From: a virus
Strand: one strand, 5' to 3'
DNA length: 20,438 nt
Virus record (IMG/VR): IMGVR_UViG_3300012920_000366
Span: 1 to 20,438 of that record
Below, one piece after another: positions 12,039 to 18,773 of the stretch; position 1 is the stretch's first letter; the number at the start of each line of letters is the position of its first letter. The position numbers and the translations under genes are program-made. The notes under the pieces were generated by a model. It did no database searches. It was not told the DNA's origin and saw only the letters and a program-made list of their open reading frames with translations.

Positions 12039-13179
12039 AAGGCCCAAATAGTTTGCCTCCAAGCTTTTCACCAAATCCAGCATTTCCTGCTAACCCTCCG
12101 GCAATTCCGCCTAATATTGCTCCGGCTCCTCCACCCTGATTATTCATTTGAGTTCCGTAAATGTTAGCTTGAGTGCCGAACACGTTACTCGCAAACCCAG
12201 TGGCGTTCGCCCCAGCGTTAGCATCAAGCCCCATACCGCGCTGCATCTGGGGCATCGTAAATGGTGACGCCCCCTGTTGCAGACCGGACATCGCAGCACC
12301 CTGCGCTGCAATCGGTTGTAACCCTAAGTAGGACTGGATATTGCCAATGTCCTGCTGACGGGCACCAATTTGCTGTTGCGAGCCTACGTTACGAGCTTGA
12401 TTGATCTGCTGCACACGCTGAATCGCATTAGCAAACGATTGCTGCGCCATAGCGTTGGAGCGATCAGCTTCAGTCTGGCCACTTGCCAGTAAGCCCAGAG
12501 CTTCACCACGCCGCCGCTGACCTAGCTGCATACCGCCTTCCAGTTTCGCAATCGCTTCGCGTAATCCAGCACCAGTTCCTAAAGCCTGTCCGCGAGCAGC
12601 AGCAGCCCCTCGTACACCCTGCTCTAATGCGCGTTGTTGCGCCCCTGTGAGCCTTTCACCGGACATTAGCTGGTCTAGTACCTGTTCCTCAAGCTGACGC
12701 CGCATTTCGGCAGTCTGACCTGTGTCAGTACGCAACTCAGGGGCATCACCAACCTCCTCATATTGCGTTCCTGACGCCAGTTCCTCTGCTGTCCCTCGCC
12801 CTTCACGCAGTTGACGGGCAAAGTCTTCCCGCAAGCCAAACCCTTCTGGGTCTAGCTGCTGCATTTGTTCCCGCTGCGCGGCAACAAACTGTGGGCCGAA
12901 CTCAACGAGATTGTCTAGCTGGGCTTGCGTTAGCTGCGGGACAAGATCAATCAGGCCGGACATCTCAGCCTTCGTGAGATCAATATCTCCGAAGCCCCTG
13001 AAGTCCGCAGTACGCATTTCCCCCGTCCGAGGGTCTTCGTACTCGACCATTGTCCCCTGACGCGCTGCTGACTCAATCAGTCGGCGCGTTGGTAGCGTCT
13101 CTATGTCTGCGAAAACCCCTTCGCGATTTGCCTCGCTATAATCAGGAGCCGCTGGTGGTGTTGGTGATTTTTTGCCCAT
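12037..13179 (-). CDS. internal/ejection protein, T7 gp14-like position
   Basis: The 380-aa protein opens with MGKKSPTPPAAPDY, a beginning common in phage virion proteins between tail and core genes. The middle is rich in Gln, Arg, Ala and Glu and looks like long helices (about residues 110-290). The last 80 residues become Gly/Ala/Asn rich, with AGAILGGIAGGLAGNAGFG near the end, a flexible, weakly hydrophobic segment that could insert in a membrane. T7 gp14 and relatives are ejected into the cell envelope early in infection. The assignment rests on gene order and composition. AGGA lies 8 bases before the ATG, and the gene follows the GNAT-like gene by 4 bases. Confidence 0.55.
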   Translation of the reverse strand: MGKKSPTPPAAPDYSEANREGVFADIETLPTRRLIESAARQGTMVEYEDPRTGEMRTADFRGFGDIDLTKAEMSGLIDLVPQLTQAQLDNLVEFGPQFVAAQREQMQQLDPEGFGLREDFARQLREGRGTAEELASGTQYEEVGDAPELRTDTGQTAEMRRQLEEQVLDQLMSGERLTGAQQRALEQGVRGAAAARGQALGTGAGLREAIAKLEGGMQLGQRRRGEALGLLASGQTEADRSNAMAQQSFANAIQRVQQINQARNVGSQQQIGARQQDIGNIQSYLGLQPIAAQGAAMSGLQQGASPFTMPQMQRGMGLDANAGANATGFASNVFGTQANIYGTQMNNQGGGAGAILGGIAGGLAGNAGFGEKLGGKLFGP

Positions 13180-13183
13180 TTTA

Positions 13184-13588
13184 CTATCCTAAAAAACGTC
13201 TTTTAATTTTGTCCATATCAACAACTGTCGCTCTGTTGTTATATTTGTGGCGCATCCACGCCATACTATGTGCGGTCTGTGACCATCTGTTCCATAACAT
13301 CTCGTACATCCGGTTCATGCAGCGCGGAAACCTGCTTACACAAGCTTCTATATAACAAATGCCCCCTTCCGTATCCTTATAATGCTCATTACACTGCTTT
13401 TCAGTGTCCACCATCCGCAATAATGTCAACCCAACTAGCTGTCCTTTCGCCTTGACAGCGTAATAACGGTCATTATTCACAAACCACTGTACCCAATCAA
13501 GCAAACGCTCACGATCCCAGTCCGCACAGAAGTCAAGATTCTCCGCTAGGAAATCTGCCATCTCTACTGTGGATTCTGGGTGTGTCAT
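13184..13588 (-). CDS. GNAT-fold-like protein, T7 gp13 position
   Basis: The 134-aa protein has the succession of a small acetyltransferase fold: an N-terminal helical part (1-40), strands YYAVKAKGQLVGLTLLRMVD (42-61), a strand CYIEACVSRF, then a long helix MNRMYEMLWNRWSQ and a final strand. The usual acetyl-CoA loop (Q/RxxGxG/A) is not clear, so catalysis is doubtful. Its size and place, between tail tubular B-like and gp14-like genes, match T7 gp13 (138 aa), which is needed for virion assembly. It starts with an ATGA overlap with the upstream tail gene and has no separate Shine-Dalgarno, so it is probably made by coupling. Confidence 0.5.
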   Translation of the reverse strand: MTHPESTVEMADFLAENLDFCADWDRERLLDWVQWFVNNDRYYAVKAKGQLVGLTLLRMVDTEKQCNEHYKDTEGGICYIEACVSRFPRCMNRMYEMLWNRWSQTAHSMAWMRHKYNNRATVVDMDKIKRRFLG

Positions 13589-15510
13589 CGCTGTGGATTG
13601 ATAGTATCTGGGAATGCTGACGTTTTTACGGAGTGCAAAGACAGTCGGCCAGAGTCTGTAGCCACTACAAACTGTATGTCCTCAAACTTGCCCTTGCTCA
13701 AGAGGTTAAATCCCTTAACAAAGTGACGTTTACCGTTGCCTACCACAACATCAGACGCAAGCTCCCCTAAGAATGTCTGAGTAAGATCATCTAATTGTTC
13801 AGTTTCTATTTCATACCCGTTCTCTTGCAAGATTTGTGACTCGTAACCGTCCATATCTTTTAGAAAAAAGAAACTAACTTTTTGGTCTTGTGCAAGCTGG
13901 TTGTCTATATCGAACTCAACTTGATACCCAGTCTTAGGTGCGTAAATTTCCTTAAAGTTATAGGCGCGAGTAACCAACTCAGTCTCGTAAGGTGTGGTTT
14001 GGTCTAGGTAGAAACTTTCAGACTCGTCATCTAGCTCAATAAAGTTTAGCCAAGTGTAGATTTTGCCAGTTTGATCACCAAATTGAAGTCGGGTCTTACC
14101 GCTAAAATTTGTAACTGCAAAGTCATTGGGTTGCCAGCCAGTCCAAAACCCGCTCCAAGACTTTTGCTCAGTGTTGTAAACATATGTTCGGTTCGGAACC
14201 TCTTCATTATTAGAGCAAACAGAAATTAAATAACGCTTGTCGTAAAATGCAGAACAAGACTTAGATTGAAACCCGTCCGTATTCTGCTTGAACTGATCAT
14301 TTATAGGAGCAGAGATAGGAGTAGAAACATCTGTCTGAACCCCAGACTCAATTGTAGACAGGCTTCTTACGCCATCAGAGGCTAGGAAAAACACATCAGA
14401 GCCAACCTGTTGCACCGACCTGTGCGCCACACAGCCTACCCTATTGTTAATCAGCTTAATAGACCAGTCAGCGACTGCTGCCGCTGGGTTAGCCTCAACA
14501 ACCCACACGCTGCGTTCTTTAAAAACAAGTAAGTTAAATGAGTACCAAGAAGCTATGGCGGTTATTGGGTCGCCTGTGCCATCGCCAACCCGTATAGCGT
14601 TGCCTATAATGTCCCAACTCTCACCATCTAAAATGTCACTAACGTAAAGAGTGTCGCTGGGTACGGCGGTGTCAGCAGATGTGCAAAACAATCTGTTAGT
14701 GTGTGAAGTAAGTAACTTTGGCTTAGATGGAATTTGCGACAGGTGCGCTACACCTTTTGCGTCAGTGCCGCCAGACGGGGCAGACGATAAAGTAACTGTA
14801 GGCGGGACTGTAGAGGTGTATCCAGAGCCTCCGTCTGTAATACTAATGCTTTGAACCTTTCCTCCATACCCTAAAACAGCCGTTCCAGCGGCTGTTGAGC
14901 CACTGCTAGTAGAGAATGTTACGGCAGGAACTGATGTGTACCCGCTTCCAGTTTCAGTCATCTCGACACTGGTTATCTTACCTACGGTAATTACTTGAGA
15001 AGCAGAAGCATCGTCTATGTAAGCCAGATTCCCAACACCATCGCAGTAATACATCCGGTCAACAAGTTGAGCAAAGTAAACTGAATCTGCCGTCGAGCCA
15101 AACGTGCCGCCTGTATCAGCAATAGAGCCAGTCTCACCAACAATCTTAATCTTATAAGAACCAGCAGAAGTGTCTGACTCCGCTACAACAATTTTCTCAA
15201 CTGTTGGAGTGTCAAAATAAGCAATAGAACCAACAGACCCAGTAAGGTTAGAAGTCCATACGGTAAGAGTAGCGTCCCACGTTGTTGTTATGTCATCCCA
15301 AACCGAATCAACAACATCGCCAACTAGCTGTGCCACACCTTTACGGCTTACAATATTACCGAAGGTATCAAAATCGGTGTTCTTCCCTATAGAGTAAGCA
15401 CCCTCGGCAATCGTGTTCTTACGCACATTACTAGCCTGACCACCGGAAAATGATACGTCCCCGTCGAAGGCAATCTGATCGTCAAGCTGGCTGTTCTCTT
15501 GTATAGGCAT
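13585..15510 (-). CDS. tail tubular B / gp12-like tail protein
   Basis: The 641-aa protein starts with the typical pattern of podovirus nozzle/stabilisation proteins: FSGGQASNVRKNTIAEGAYS (21-40), then KNTDFDTFGNIVSRKG (43-58), the 'N.d....G.l..R.G' segment. A long beta-rich body follows, as expected of a beta-propeller tail component (T7 gp12, P22 gp10 relatives). Residues about 176-257 hold a two-copy repeat with TGSGYTSVPAVTFS and GGSGYTSTVPPTVTLS, probably an inserted carbohydrate- or surface-binding-type beta domain. The gene overlaps the gp11-like gene by one base (TAATG) and the GNAT-like gene by four. It would form the distal tail tube through which DNA leaves. Confidence 0.72.
   Translation of the reverse strand: MPIQENSQLDDQIAFDGDVSFSGGQASNVRKNTIAEGAYSIGKNTDFDTFGNIVSRKGVAQLVGDVVDSVWDDITTTWDATLTVWTSNLTGSVGSIAYFDTPTVEKIVVAESDTSAGSYKIKIVGETGSIADTGGTFGSTADSVYFAQLVDRMYYCDGVGNLAYIDDASASQVITVGKITSVEMTETGSGYTSVPAVTFSTSSGSTAAGTAVLGYGGKVQSISITDGGSGYTSTVPPTVTLSSAPSGGTDAKGVAHLSQIPSKPKLLTSHTNRLFCTSADTAVPSDTLYVSDILDGESWDIIGNAIRVGDGTGDPITAIASWYSFNLLVFKERSVWVVEANPAAAVADWSIKLINNRVGCVAHRSVQQVGSDVFFLASDGVRSLSTIESGVQTDVSTPISAPINDQFKQNTDGFQSKSCSAFYDKRYLISVCSNNEEVPNRTYVYNTEQKSWSGFWTGWQPNDFAVTNFSGKTRLQFGDQTGKIYTWLNFIELDDESESFYLDQTTPYETELVTRAYNFKEIYAPKTGYQVEFDIDNQLAQDQKVSFFFLKDMDGYESQILQENGYEIETEQLDDLTQTFLGELASDVVVGNGKRHFVKGFNLLSKGKFEDIQFVVATDSGRLSLHSVKTSAFPDTINPQR
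14740..14985 (-). repeat. two-copy GSGYTS repeat within the tail protein
   Basis: Two units of about 40 residues in the tail protein share the core GSGYTS..P.VT.S (residues about 188-200 and 228-241), each preceded by a short strand (VEMTET, ISITDG) and followed by a Ser/Gly/Ala-rich loop. The pattern is common as an inserted module in phage tail proteins. Coordinates are derived from residue positions and are approximate. Confidence 0.6.
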
Positions 15511-16235
15511 TAGCTTACAACATCTCGGAAGTTAATCTCTTGTTCAGTGTGCGGGATTATGCGGCTAATATTCTGTTTCTGACCATTCTCTAGGTCGCGC
15601 ATAATTTGGATGTGCGATGCAGCCTCAGTAAATTTAAGCTGGGCTTTTTGATACTGGCGAGAACGCTCAAGCATATCGCCTTCTGCAAAAGCAAGCAGTG
15701 CGTTATCAATCCCATTAAGGGTAGGAGAGTCATTGTCCCCTAACGCAACCCACTTTAGCTTGCCCAGCACAAATAAAGTACCAGTACTGTCCGGTACTGG
15801 CACAGGCTTGATCCGGCAGTTGCCACTTCCGTCTTTAGGGAGGTTGACAAAGTTGGTTGGGGTAGCCCTACGGGAAGAAACATTCTCCCACATATTAGGA
15901 TCAAGCTGGAAAAACGTAACCCACTCTTCGTTAAAGATGTTCACACCGTCAGTATCTCCGGTTTCGGTGAACCGAATAGCCACTGGAAAATCAATCTTAG
16001 TAGTGGGCGCAGAAGAGCTTTGGTAAAAGGTAACTGTGGGCGTAGAGTCTAAAACAATCTCTGTGTCCTGTGCAGCTACAGCTTTAGATGCAACACCTAG
16101 CGTCTCATCCCACAGCCCACTGTCCCAGATCATTTGGTAACGGCGATTGATAAAGTCTTTGCAGACAGATACAGACGAGCTATCGGTGTCCGAGAGCTTC
16201 GTCGTTACAAAGTTGGATAGCTCAGTAAGTGTCAT
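15510..16235 (-). CDS. tail tubular A / gp11-like head-tail connector protein
   Basis: The 241-aa protein begins MTLTELSNFVTTKLSDTDSS, followed by CKDFINRRYQMIWDSGLW, which is the characteristic opening of podovirus gp11/gp4-type adaptor proteins ('...l...v...l.d......v...iN.ry..i....W'). A beta-sandwich-like middle (VVLDSTPTVTFYQS..., about 55-160) is inserted and a helical end (LLAFAEGDMLERSRQYQKAQLKF) closes the fold. Such proteins make a ring between portal and nozzle. T7 gp11 is 196 aa. It is linked to the fibre gene by ATGA and to the gp12-like gene by TAATG overlaps, which supports a fixed assembly order. Copy 8 of the palindrome lies within it. Confidence 0.7.
   Translation of the reverse strand: MTLTELSNFVTTKLSDTDSSSVSVCKDFINRRYQMIWDSGLWDETLGVASKAVAAQDTEIVLDSTPTVTFYQSSSAPTTKIDFPVAIRFTETGDTDGVNIFNEEWVTFFQLDPNMWENVSSRRATPTNFVNLPKDGSGNCRIKPVPVPDSTGTLFVLGKLKWVALGDNDSPTLNGIDNALLAFAEGDMLERSRQYQKAQLKFTEAASHIQIMRDLENGQKQNISRIIPHTEQEINFRDVVS
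15783..15798. repeat. dispersed palindrome, copy 8
   Basis: AGTACTGTCCGGTACT within the gp11-like gene. On the coding strand it is AGTACCGGACAGTACT, identical to copy 3, and encodes part of PVPDSTGT. Confidence 0.8.
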
Positions 16236-17347
16236 GTTTTAATGATATAATTTAAGACAATGTAAGGTTGCAAGTTGTTGTGCGCCGTTCCCCCGCCAGT
16301 CGCAGAAGTAGTTTGGGTTGACGTCCCATTAGGTGTTCTGCTGGCATTGCTGCCATCCGCGTTTCCAGTGCTGCCGCCCAAAGAGATAGTGTGCGTGTGC
16401 GATGGTAATTCTGAAACTGTCAGCGTGTGAGTGTTTGCCCCACCAGTGTTTCCTAAATCAGCTAAGTCAGGGCTGAGGGTTTGAGAACTATCAAAGCCGA
16501 TAGCCACTTTTCCGCTTAGGTTTGGCAAATTAAATGTAGTAGAGCCATTCCCGTTGCCGTAAGCGTAAGCGTTCGTCCCGCCAACATCTTTTAAAAGATC
16601 ATGCAACGCGCTATGAGTTGCTCTGGAAACAGCAGTTCCGTCACATAAAAGCCAACCCGCTGGAGGCGATGACGCTGCGTATTGACAAATAGAACCAGTT
16701 GGACTTCCAGCCGCGCCAGCCGCATCAGCGTAAGCCGTTGTTGCAACCTTAGTAGAGTTATCACTTGAACTTTGTGTAGTGGCGGTAACTCCGTCAGCAA
16801 GGACAGATGTAGCAGTGACGTTTCCTGTAGTGTCTCCGGTGACGTTGCCAGTAAACACTGCCGCATCGTCGCTTCCCACGTTGCCGTTTAAAATAGTTGT
16901 AACCGCTGCACTCGCGTCCGTTGTCTTAATGTCGCCTGTCAGGTTGCCAGTAACATCGCCAGTAATATTGCCAGTGAATGTTGCAGCACTATCACTTCCA
17001 ACATTAGCATTTAAAATAGTTGTAACCGCCGCACTTGCGTCTGTTGTCTTTATGTTTCCAGTCAAATCCCCTGTTGAGTCCCCAGTAATATTTCCTGTTA
17101 CATTGCCAGTTACGTCACCTGTAACGCCTCCAGTTGCAGTGATAACCCCTGTAACACCTAGTGTAGTGTCGAATGTGACAGCCCCAGTTGCATTTAAGGT
17201 GCCAGCACGAACTCCAGAGGTTGAAAGCGTTAATCCGCTGCCTGTGCCGTTGCCGTTAGTTACGTTTCTAAATGTGCCATCCAGACTGGCTACGTTTAAA
17301 AGCTGTGAGTAGGTACTGGCTACTGTGCTTCCTTGTAAATCACCCAT
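16232..17347 (-). CDS. tail fibre with tandem repeats and C-terminal collar domain
   Basis: The 371-aa protein has three parts. Residues about 50-180 are a run of TGNVTG/TGDVTG tetrapeptide-like repeats with a 41-residue tandem duplication (KTTDASAAVTTILN at 100 and 141). Residues about 195-212 carry the hinge VATTAYADAAG. From about 214 a phage tail collar domain begins: PPAGWLLCDG (228-237), GNGNGSTTFNLPNLSGK (264-280), LPSHTHT (314-320) and a closing HNNLQPYIVLNYIIK (356-370). In T4 short tail fibres the paired His of such H-x-H motifs bind metal and hold the receptor-binding trimer. It is probably an adhesin. The start overlaps the lipoprotein gene's stop as TAATG. It lies just before the tail tubular genes, unlike T7 where the fibre comes last. 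Confidence 0.85.
   Translation of the reverse strand: MGDLQGSTVASTYSQLLNVASLDGTFRNVTNGNGTGSGLTLSTSGVRAGTLNATGAVTFDTTLGVTGVITATGGVTGDVTGNVTGNITGDSTGDLTGNIKTTDASAAVTTILNANVGSDSAATFTGNITGDVTGNLTGDIKTTDASAAVTTILNGNVGSDDAAVFTGNVTGDTTGNVTATSVLADGVTATTQSSSDNSTKVATTAYADAAGAAGSPTGSICQYAASSPPAGWLLCDGTAVSRATHSALHDLLKDVGGTNAYAYGNGNGSTTFNLPNLSGKVAIGFDSSQTLSPDLADLGNTGGANTHTLTVSELPSHTHTISLGGSTGNADGSNASRTPNGTSTQTTSATGGGTAHNNLQPYIVLNYIIKT
16805..17050 (-). repeat. 123-bp tandem duplication in the tail fibre gene
   Basis: Two adjacent units of 123 bases (41 codons) begin with KTTDASAAVTTILN and run through NVGSD.A..FTGN.TGD.TGN. Their DNA differs mainly at third codon positions and a few other sites, so the duplication is not brand new and both copies have been kept under protein selection. 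Confidence 0.75.
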
Positions 17348-17556
17348 TATTTTGCCTCAATTCTACGTTCTAGTTCGTTTATATATTTTGCAAGCTCTAT
17401 AACTAATGCCTGACTTTCACTGTTCTCCGTCACCTGCTCCATCCCCAATGGATGCCTTTCCGCTATCTCCCGAAACCCGTCCAGCTTCACGCTCACGCCG
17501 CAACCGCCGCTCGCGAGCAGCAGTAATAAGATCAATAACAGCTTTATCTTTTTCAT
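17347..17556 (-). CDS. small lipoprotein candidate (o-spanin-like), nested with the upstream gene
   Basis: The 69-aa protein starts with MKKIK, a hydrophobic run of about ten residues (LLLILLLLLA) and a cysteine at position 19 (LASGGC), which together make a bacterial lipoprotein signal, although the lipobox (S-G-G-C) is not ideal. About 50 mature residues follow. The ATG at 17554-17556 is chosen; a TTG six codons upstream also reads. The gene overlaps the 81-aa gene by 140 bases in another frame, the arrangement seen for Rz/Rz1 spanin pairs near holins. I see no membrane anchor in the overlapping partner, so a spanin role is a suggestion. It ends by a TAATG overlap with the fibre gene. Confidence 0.55.
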   Translation of the reverse strand: MKKIKLLLILLLLLASGGCGVSVKLDGFREIAERHPLGMEQVTENSESQALVIELAKYINELERRIEAK

Positions 17557-17662
17557 CTTTTCTTTGCTGTGCAACGTGTGCTGTGTGGATGTCCCCTAGC
17601 CGCTCCAGCGCGTCCAAAATCTTCGGCACTGCGCGAAGAGCGGCTAGGAGATCAACTATCAT
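17417..17662 (-). CDS. 81-aa charged protein of the lysis cluster, unknown function
   Basis: The start ATG at 17660-17662 overlaps the holin stop as ATGA, so coupled translation is likely; the longer open frame upstream runs inside the holin gene. The product begins MIVDLLAALRAVPKILDALERLGD, an amphipathic helix, followed by a lysine- and arginine-rich helix (about 34-62) and a Gly/Ser/Asp end. It has no obvious transmembrane span, so it is not a normal inner-membrane spanin, even though it overlaps a lipoprotein gene by 140 bases. It could be a cytoplasmic or membrane-surface partner of the holin. Confidence 0.55.
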   Translation of the reverse strand: MIVDLLAALRAVPKILDALERLGDIHTAHVAQQRKDEKDKAVIDLITAARERRLRREREAGRVSGDSGKASIGDGAGDGEQ

Positions 17663-17853
17663 TTTTTGGTAGCGTATTCCTTCACTGCATCGACAATGCC
17701 CTGTCCGCCAATATAGGCTGGGACAATGACAATCACTGCGCCGATAATTTGCTCTGACATTTCCGGTGAGACTCCCGCCCACTCAGTTGCCAATACGGTT
17801 AAAACGCCGCCAATGGCGACCCACAACTTTCTGCTTTTTAGTTTATCTTTCAT
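17659..17853 (-). CDS. holin candidate
   Basis: The 64-aa protein has the features of a small phage holin: a basic N-terminus (MKDKLKSRKLW), a first hydrophobic span (VAIGGVLTVLATEWAGV, about 11-28), a short polar turn with acidic residues (SPEMSEQ) and a second span (IIGAVIVIVPAYIGGQGIV, about 36-54), then a charged tail ending in Lys-Lys. Holins oligomerise in the inner membrane to trigger lysis. The ATG at 17851-17853 has GGAGAG just upstream and lies one base after the end of the XhlA-like gene; the longer frame from 17895 lacks such a signal. No endolysin is visible in the window, so the enzyme must be elsewhere or within another protein. Confidence 0.75.
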   Translation of the reverse strand: MKDKLKSRKLWVAIGGVLTVLATEWAGVSPEMSEQIIGAVIVIVPAYIGGQGIVDAVKEYATKK

Positions 17854-17854
17854 A

Positions 17855-18076
17855 TTACTCTCCACCAAACAACTTACTAAACGCTGCCGCTCCACCCGCT
17901 GATCCTAATCCAATTGCTCCTACAAGTTTCCAACGAAACTCCTCTAAATATTTTAGTCTAAGTGAATGATTATTCATACGCTCCGCAATTTCATCGAGAC
18001 GGTCAGCGATTGCTATTTGACGAGATTCAATTCTCGCTAATTGCGCTGATAATGAATTAGGGTCGTATTCCGCCAT
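17855..18076 (-). CDS. XhlA-like coiled-coil membrane protein (holin accessory)
   Basis: The 73-aa protein has a coiled-coil-like N-terminal part (LSAQLARIESRQIAIADRLDEIAERMNNHS, about 9-38) and a C-terminal hydrophobic segment (LVGAIGLGSAGGAAAFSKLF, about 51-70), the layout of the haemolysin/XhlA family of cell-surface proteins that act with holins. It directly precedes the holin (one-base gap) and shares a TAATG overlap with the 54-aa basic gene upstream. It probably tethers or modulates the holin at the inner membrane. The hydrophobic segment is glycine and alanine rich, so its membrane insertion is likely but not certain. Confidence 0.6.
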   Translation of the reverse strand: MAEYDPNSLSAQLARIESRQIAIADRLDEIAERMNNHSLRLKYLEEFRWKLVGAIGLGSAGGAAAFSKLFGGE

Positions 18077-18240
18077 TACTTACCCACTTTTTTCATAGCA
18101 GCCCGATGCGCTTGCCCAAAGGTCTTGCCAGATTTCATTGCCTTACGCATCTCCGTCATATGCTTACCACTGTGGTGTGCTGAGTGACGTTTAAGCGTGG
18201 CCTGTTGGCGTGCTGTTAAGGCTTTCTTTTTAGTAGCCAT
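18076..18240 (-). CDS. 54-aa very basic protein
   Basis: This ORF starts at ATG 18238-18240 and ends with TAA at 18076-18078. The product (MATKKKALTARQQATLK at the start, AMKKVGK at the end) has about a quarter Lys/Arg, several His and only two acidic residues at most, which suggests DNA, RNA or polyanion binding or a virion packing peptide. Its stop overlaps the start of the XhlA-like gene by one base (TAATG), and its start overlaps the end of the 18-codon ORF before it. These couplings and the shared codon style support translation. Family unknown. Confidence 0.65.
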   Translation of the reverse strand: MATKKKALTARQQATLKRHSAHHSGKHMTEMRKAMKSGKTFGQAHRAAMKKVGK

Positions 18241-18286
18241 ATCCGCCCTTTTTACCCTTTTTAGTTTTCTTCTTATTTGTCGGCAT
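18230..18286 (-). CDS. 18-aa Lys/Gly microprotein candidate
   Basis: ATG at 18284-18286 opens an 18-codon ORF, MPTNKKKTKKGKKGGYGY, that stops at 18230-18232. It has a good AGAGGA ribosome binding site about 8 bases upstream. It begins 14 bases before the end of the assembly-type gene and overlaps the first 11 bases of the 54-aa gene. Half the residues are lysine or glycine. Very short basic, GY-ended peptides occur in marine phage genomes. Its size makes it uncertain; it may instead serve as a translational relay to the next gene. Confidence 0.45.
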   Translation of the reverse strand: MPTNKKKTKKGKKGGYGY

Positions 18287-18764
18287 TTTTATTTTCCTCT
18301 TGTTTTGCTTTAGCCGCAGCCAACCTAGCCTCGTCAGCCTCGCGTGCTGCAACTTCGTTAGGATTCAGCGGCCATTCCTGTTTAATTAAATCTAGATCAG
18401 TGTAAGTAGCAGCAGCGTTGTATTCGCCTTCCAACCGATCCGCTTCAGCCAGCACGGCAGTACGGTATTCGGCCCACTCGGTTGGCACTGCACGTTGACG
18501 CTCCACGGAAGCTACAATTTGCCAGTCCGAACCTGCCAGCATTTTACCCGCAGTGCCTTTGGCCCGCGCTATGCCGTCACTCTTCTCACGCGCTAGCGGC
18601 GCACGAACTACTGGCGGTTCTTCTATCTCCTTCCAAGAAATGCCTTGCGCTTCACGGTCAGCCGGATTGGACAATCGAAGCCAGTTGGCGGGGAATGAAA
18701 TGTTGTTATGGTTGAACGCCTTGTCTAGGGGCAGTGCGCGACCTTCTGTTGTGATATATGGCAT
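18273..18764 (-). CDS. tail fibre assembly-type protein
   Basis: The 163-aa protein has the pattern of tail-fibre assembly/chaperone proteins. The N-terminal part gives 'NISFPANWLRLSNPADREAQGISWKEI' style beta segments (about 20-47), and the C-terminal part has GSDWQIVASVERQRAVPTEW (78-97) followed by AEYRTAVLAEAD, the usual 'TDW...r..e.g..vP.e...YR..lr' signature. A Trp-Pro segment (QEWPLNPNE) and a Lys/Ala/Glu-rich tail end it. It follows the SPRY fibre gene by nine bases, and its start carries an AGGA signal that overlaps the end of that gene. Such proteins help fold or attach the fibre encoded just before them. Confidence 0.7.
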   Translation of the reverse strand: MPYITTEGRALPLDKAFNHNNISFPANWLRLSNPADREAQGISWKEIEEPPVVRAPLAREKSDGIARAKGTAGKMLAGSDWQIVASVERQRAVPTEWAEYRTAVLAEADRLEGEYNAAATYTDLDLIKQEWPLNPNEVAAREADEARLAAAKAKQEENKNADK

Positions 18765-18773
18765 GATTAAATC

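Noticed and set aside
442-15798. CRISPR array
   Set aside because: The palindromes are kilobases apart with no regular spacers, and no cas operon is present; the Cas4-like nuclease sits in a phage recombination module.
16779-17312. 177-aa plus-strand ORF
   Set aside because: It is the antisense of the repeated TGNVTG region of the tail fibre, and its Val/Pro/Ser repeats are a reflection of that.
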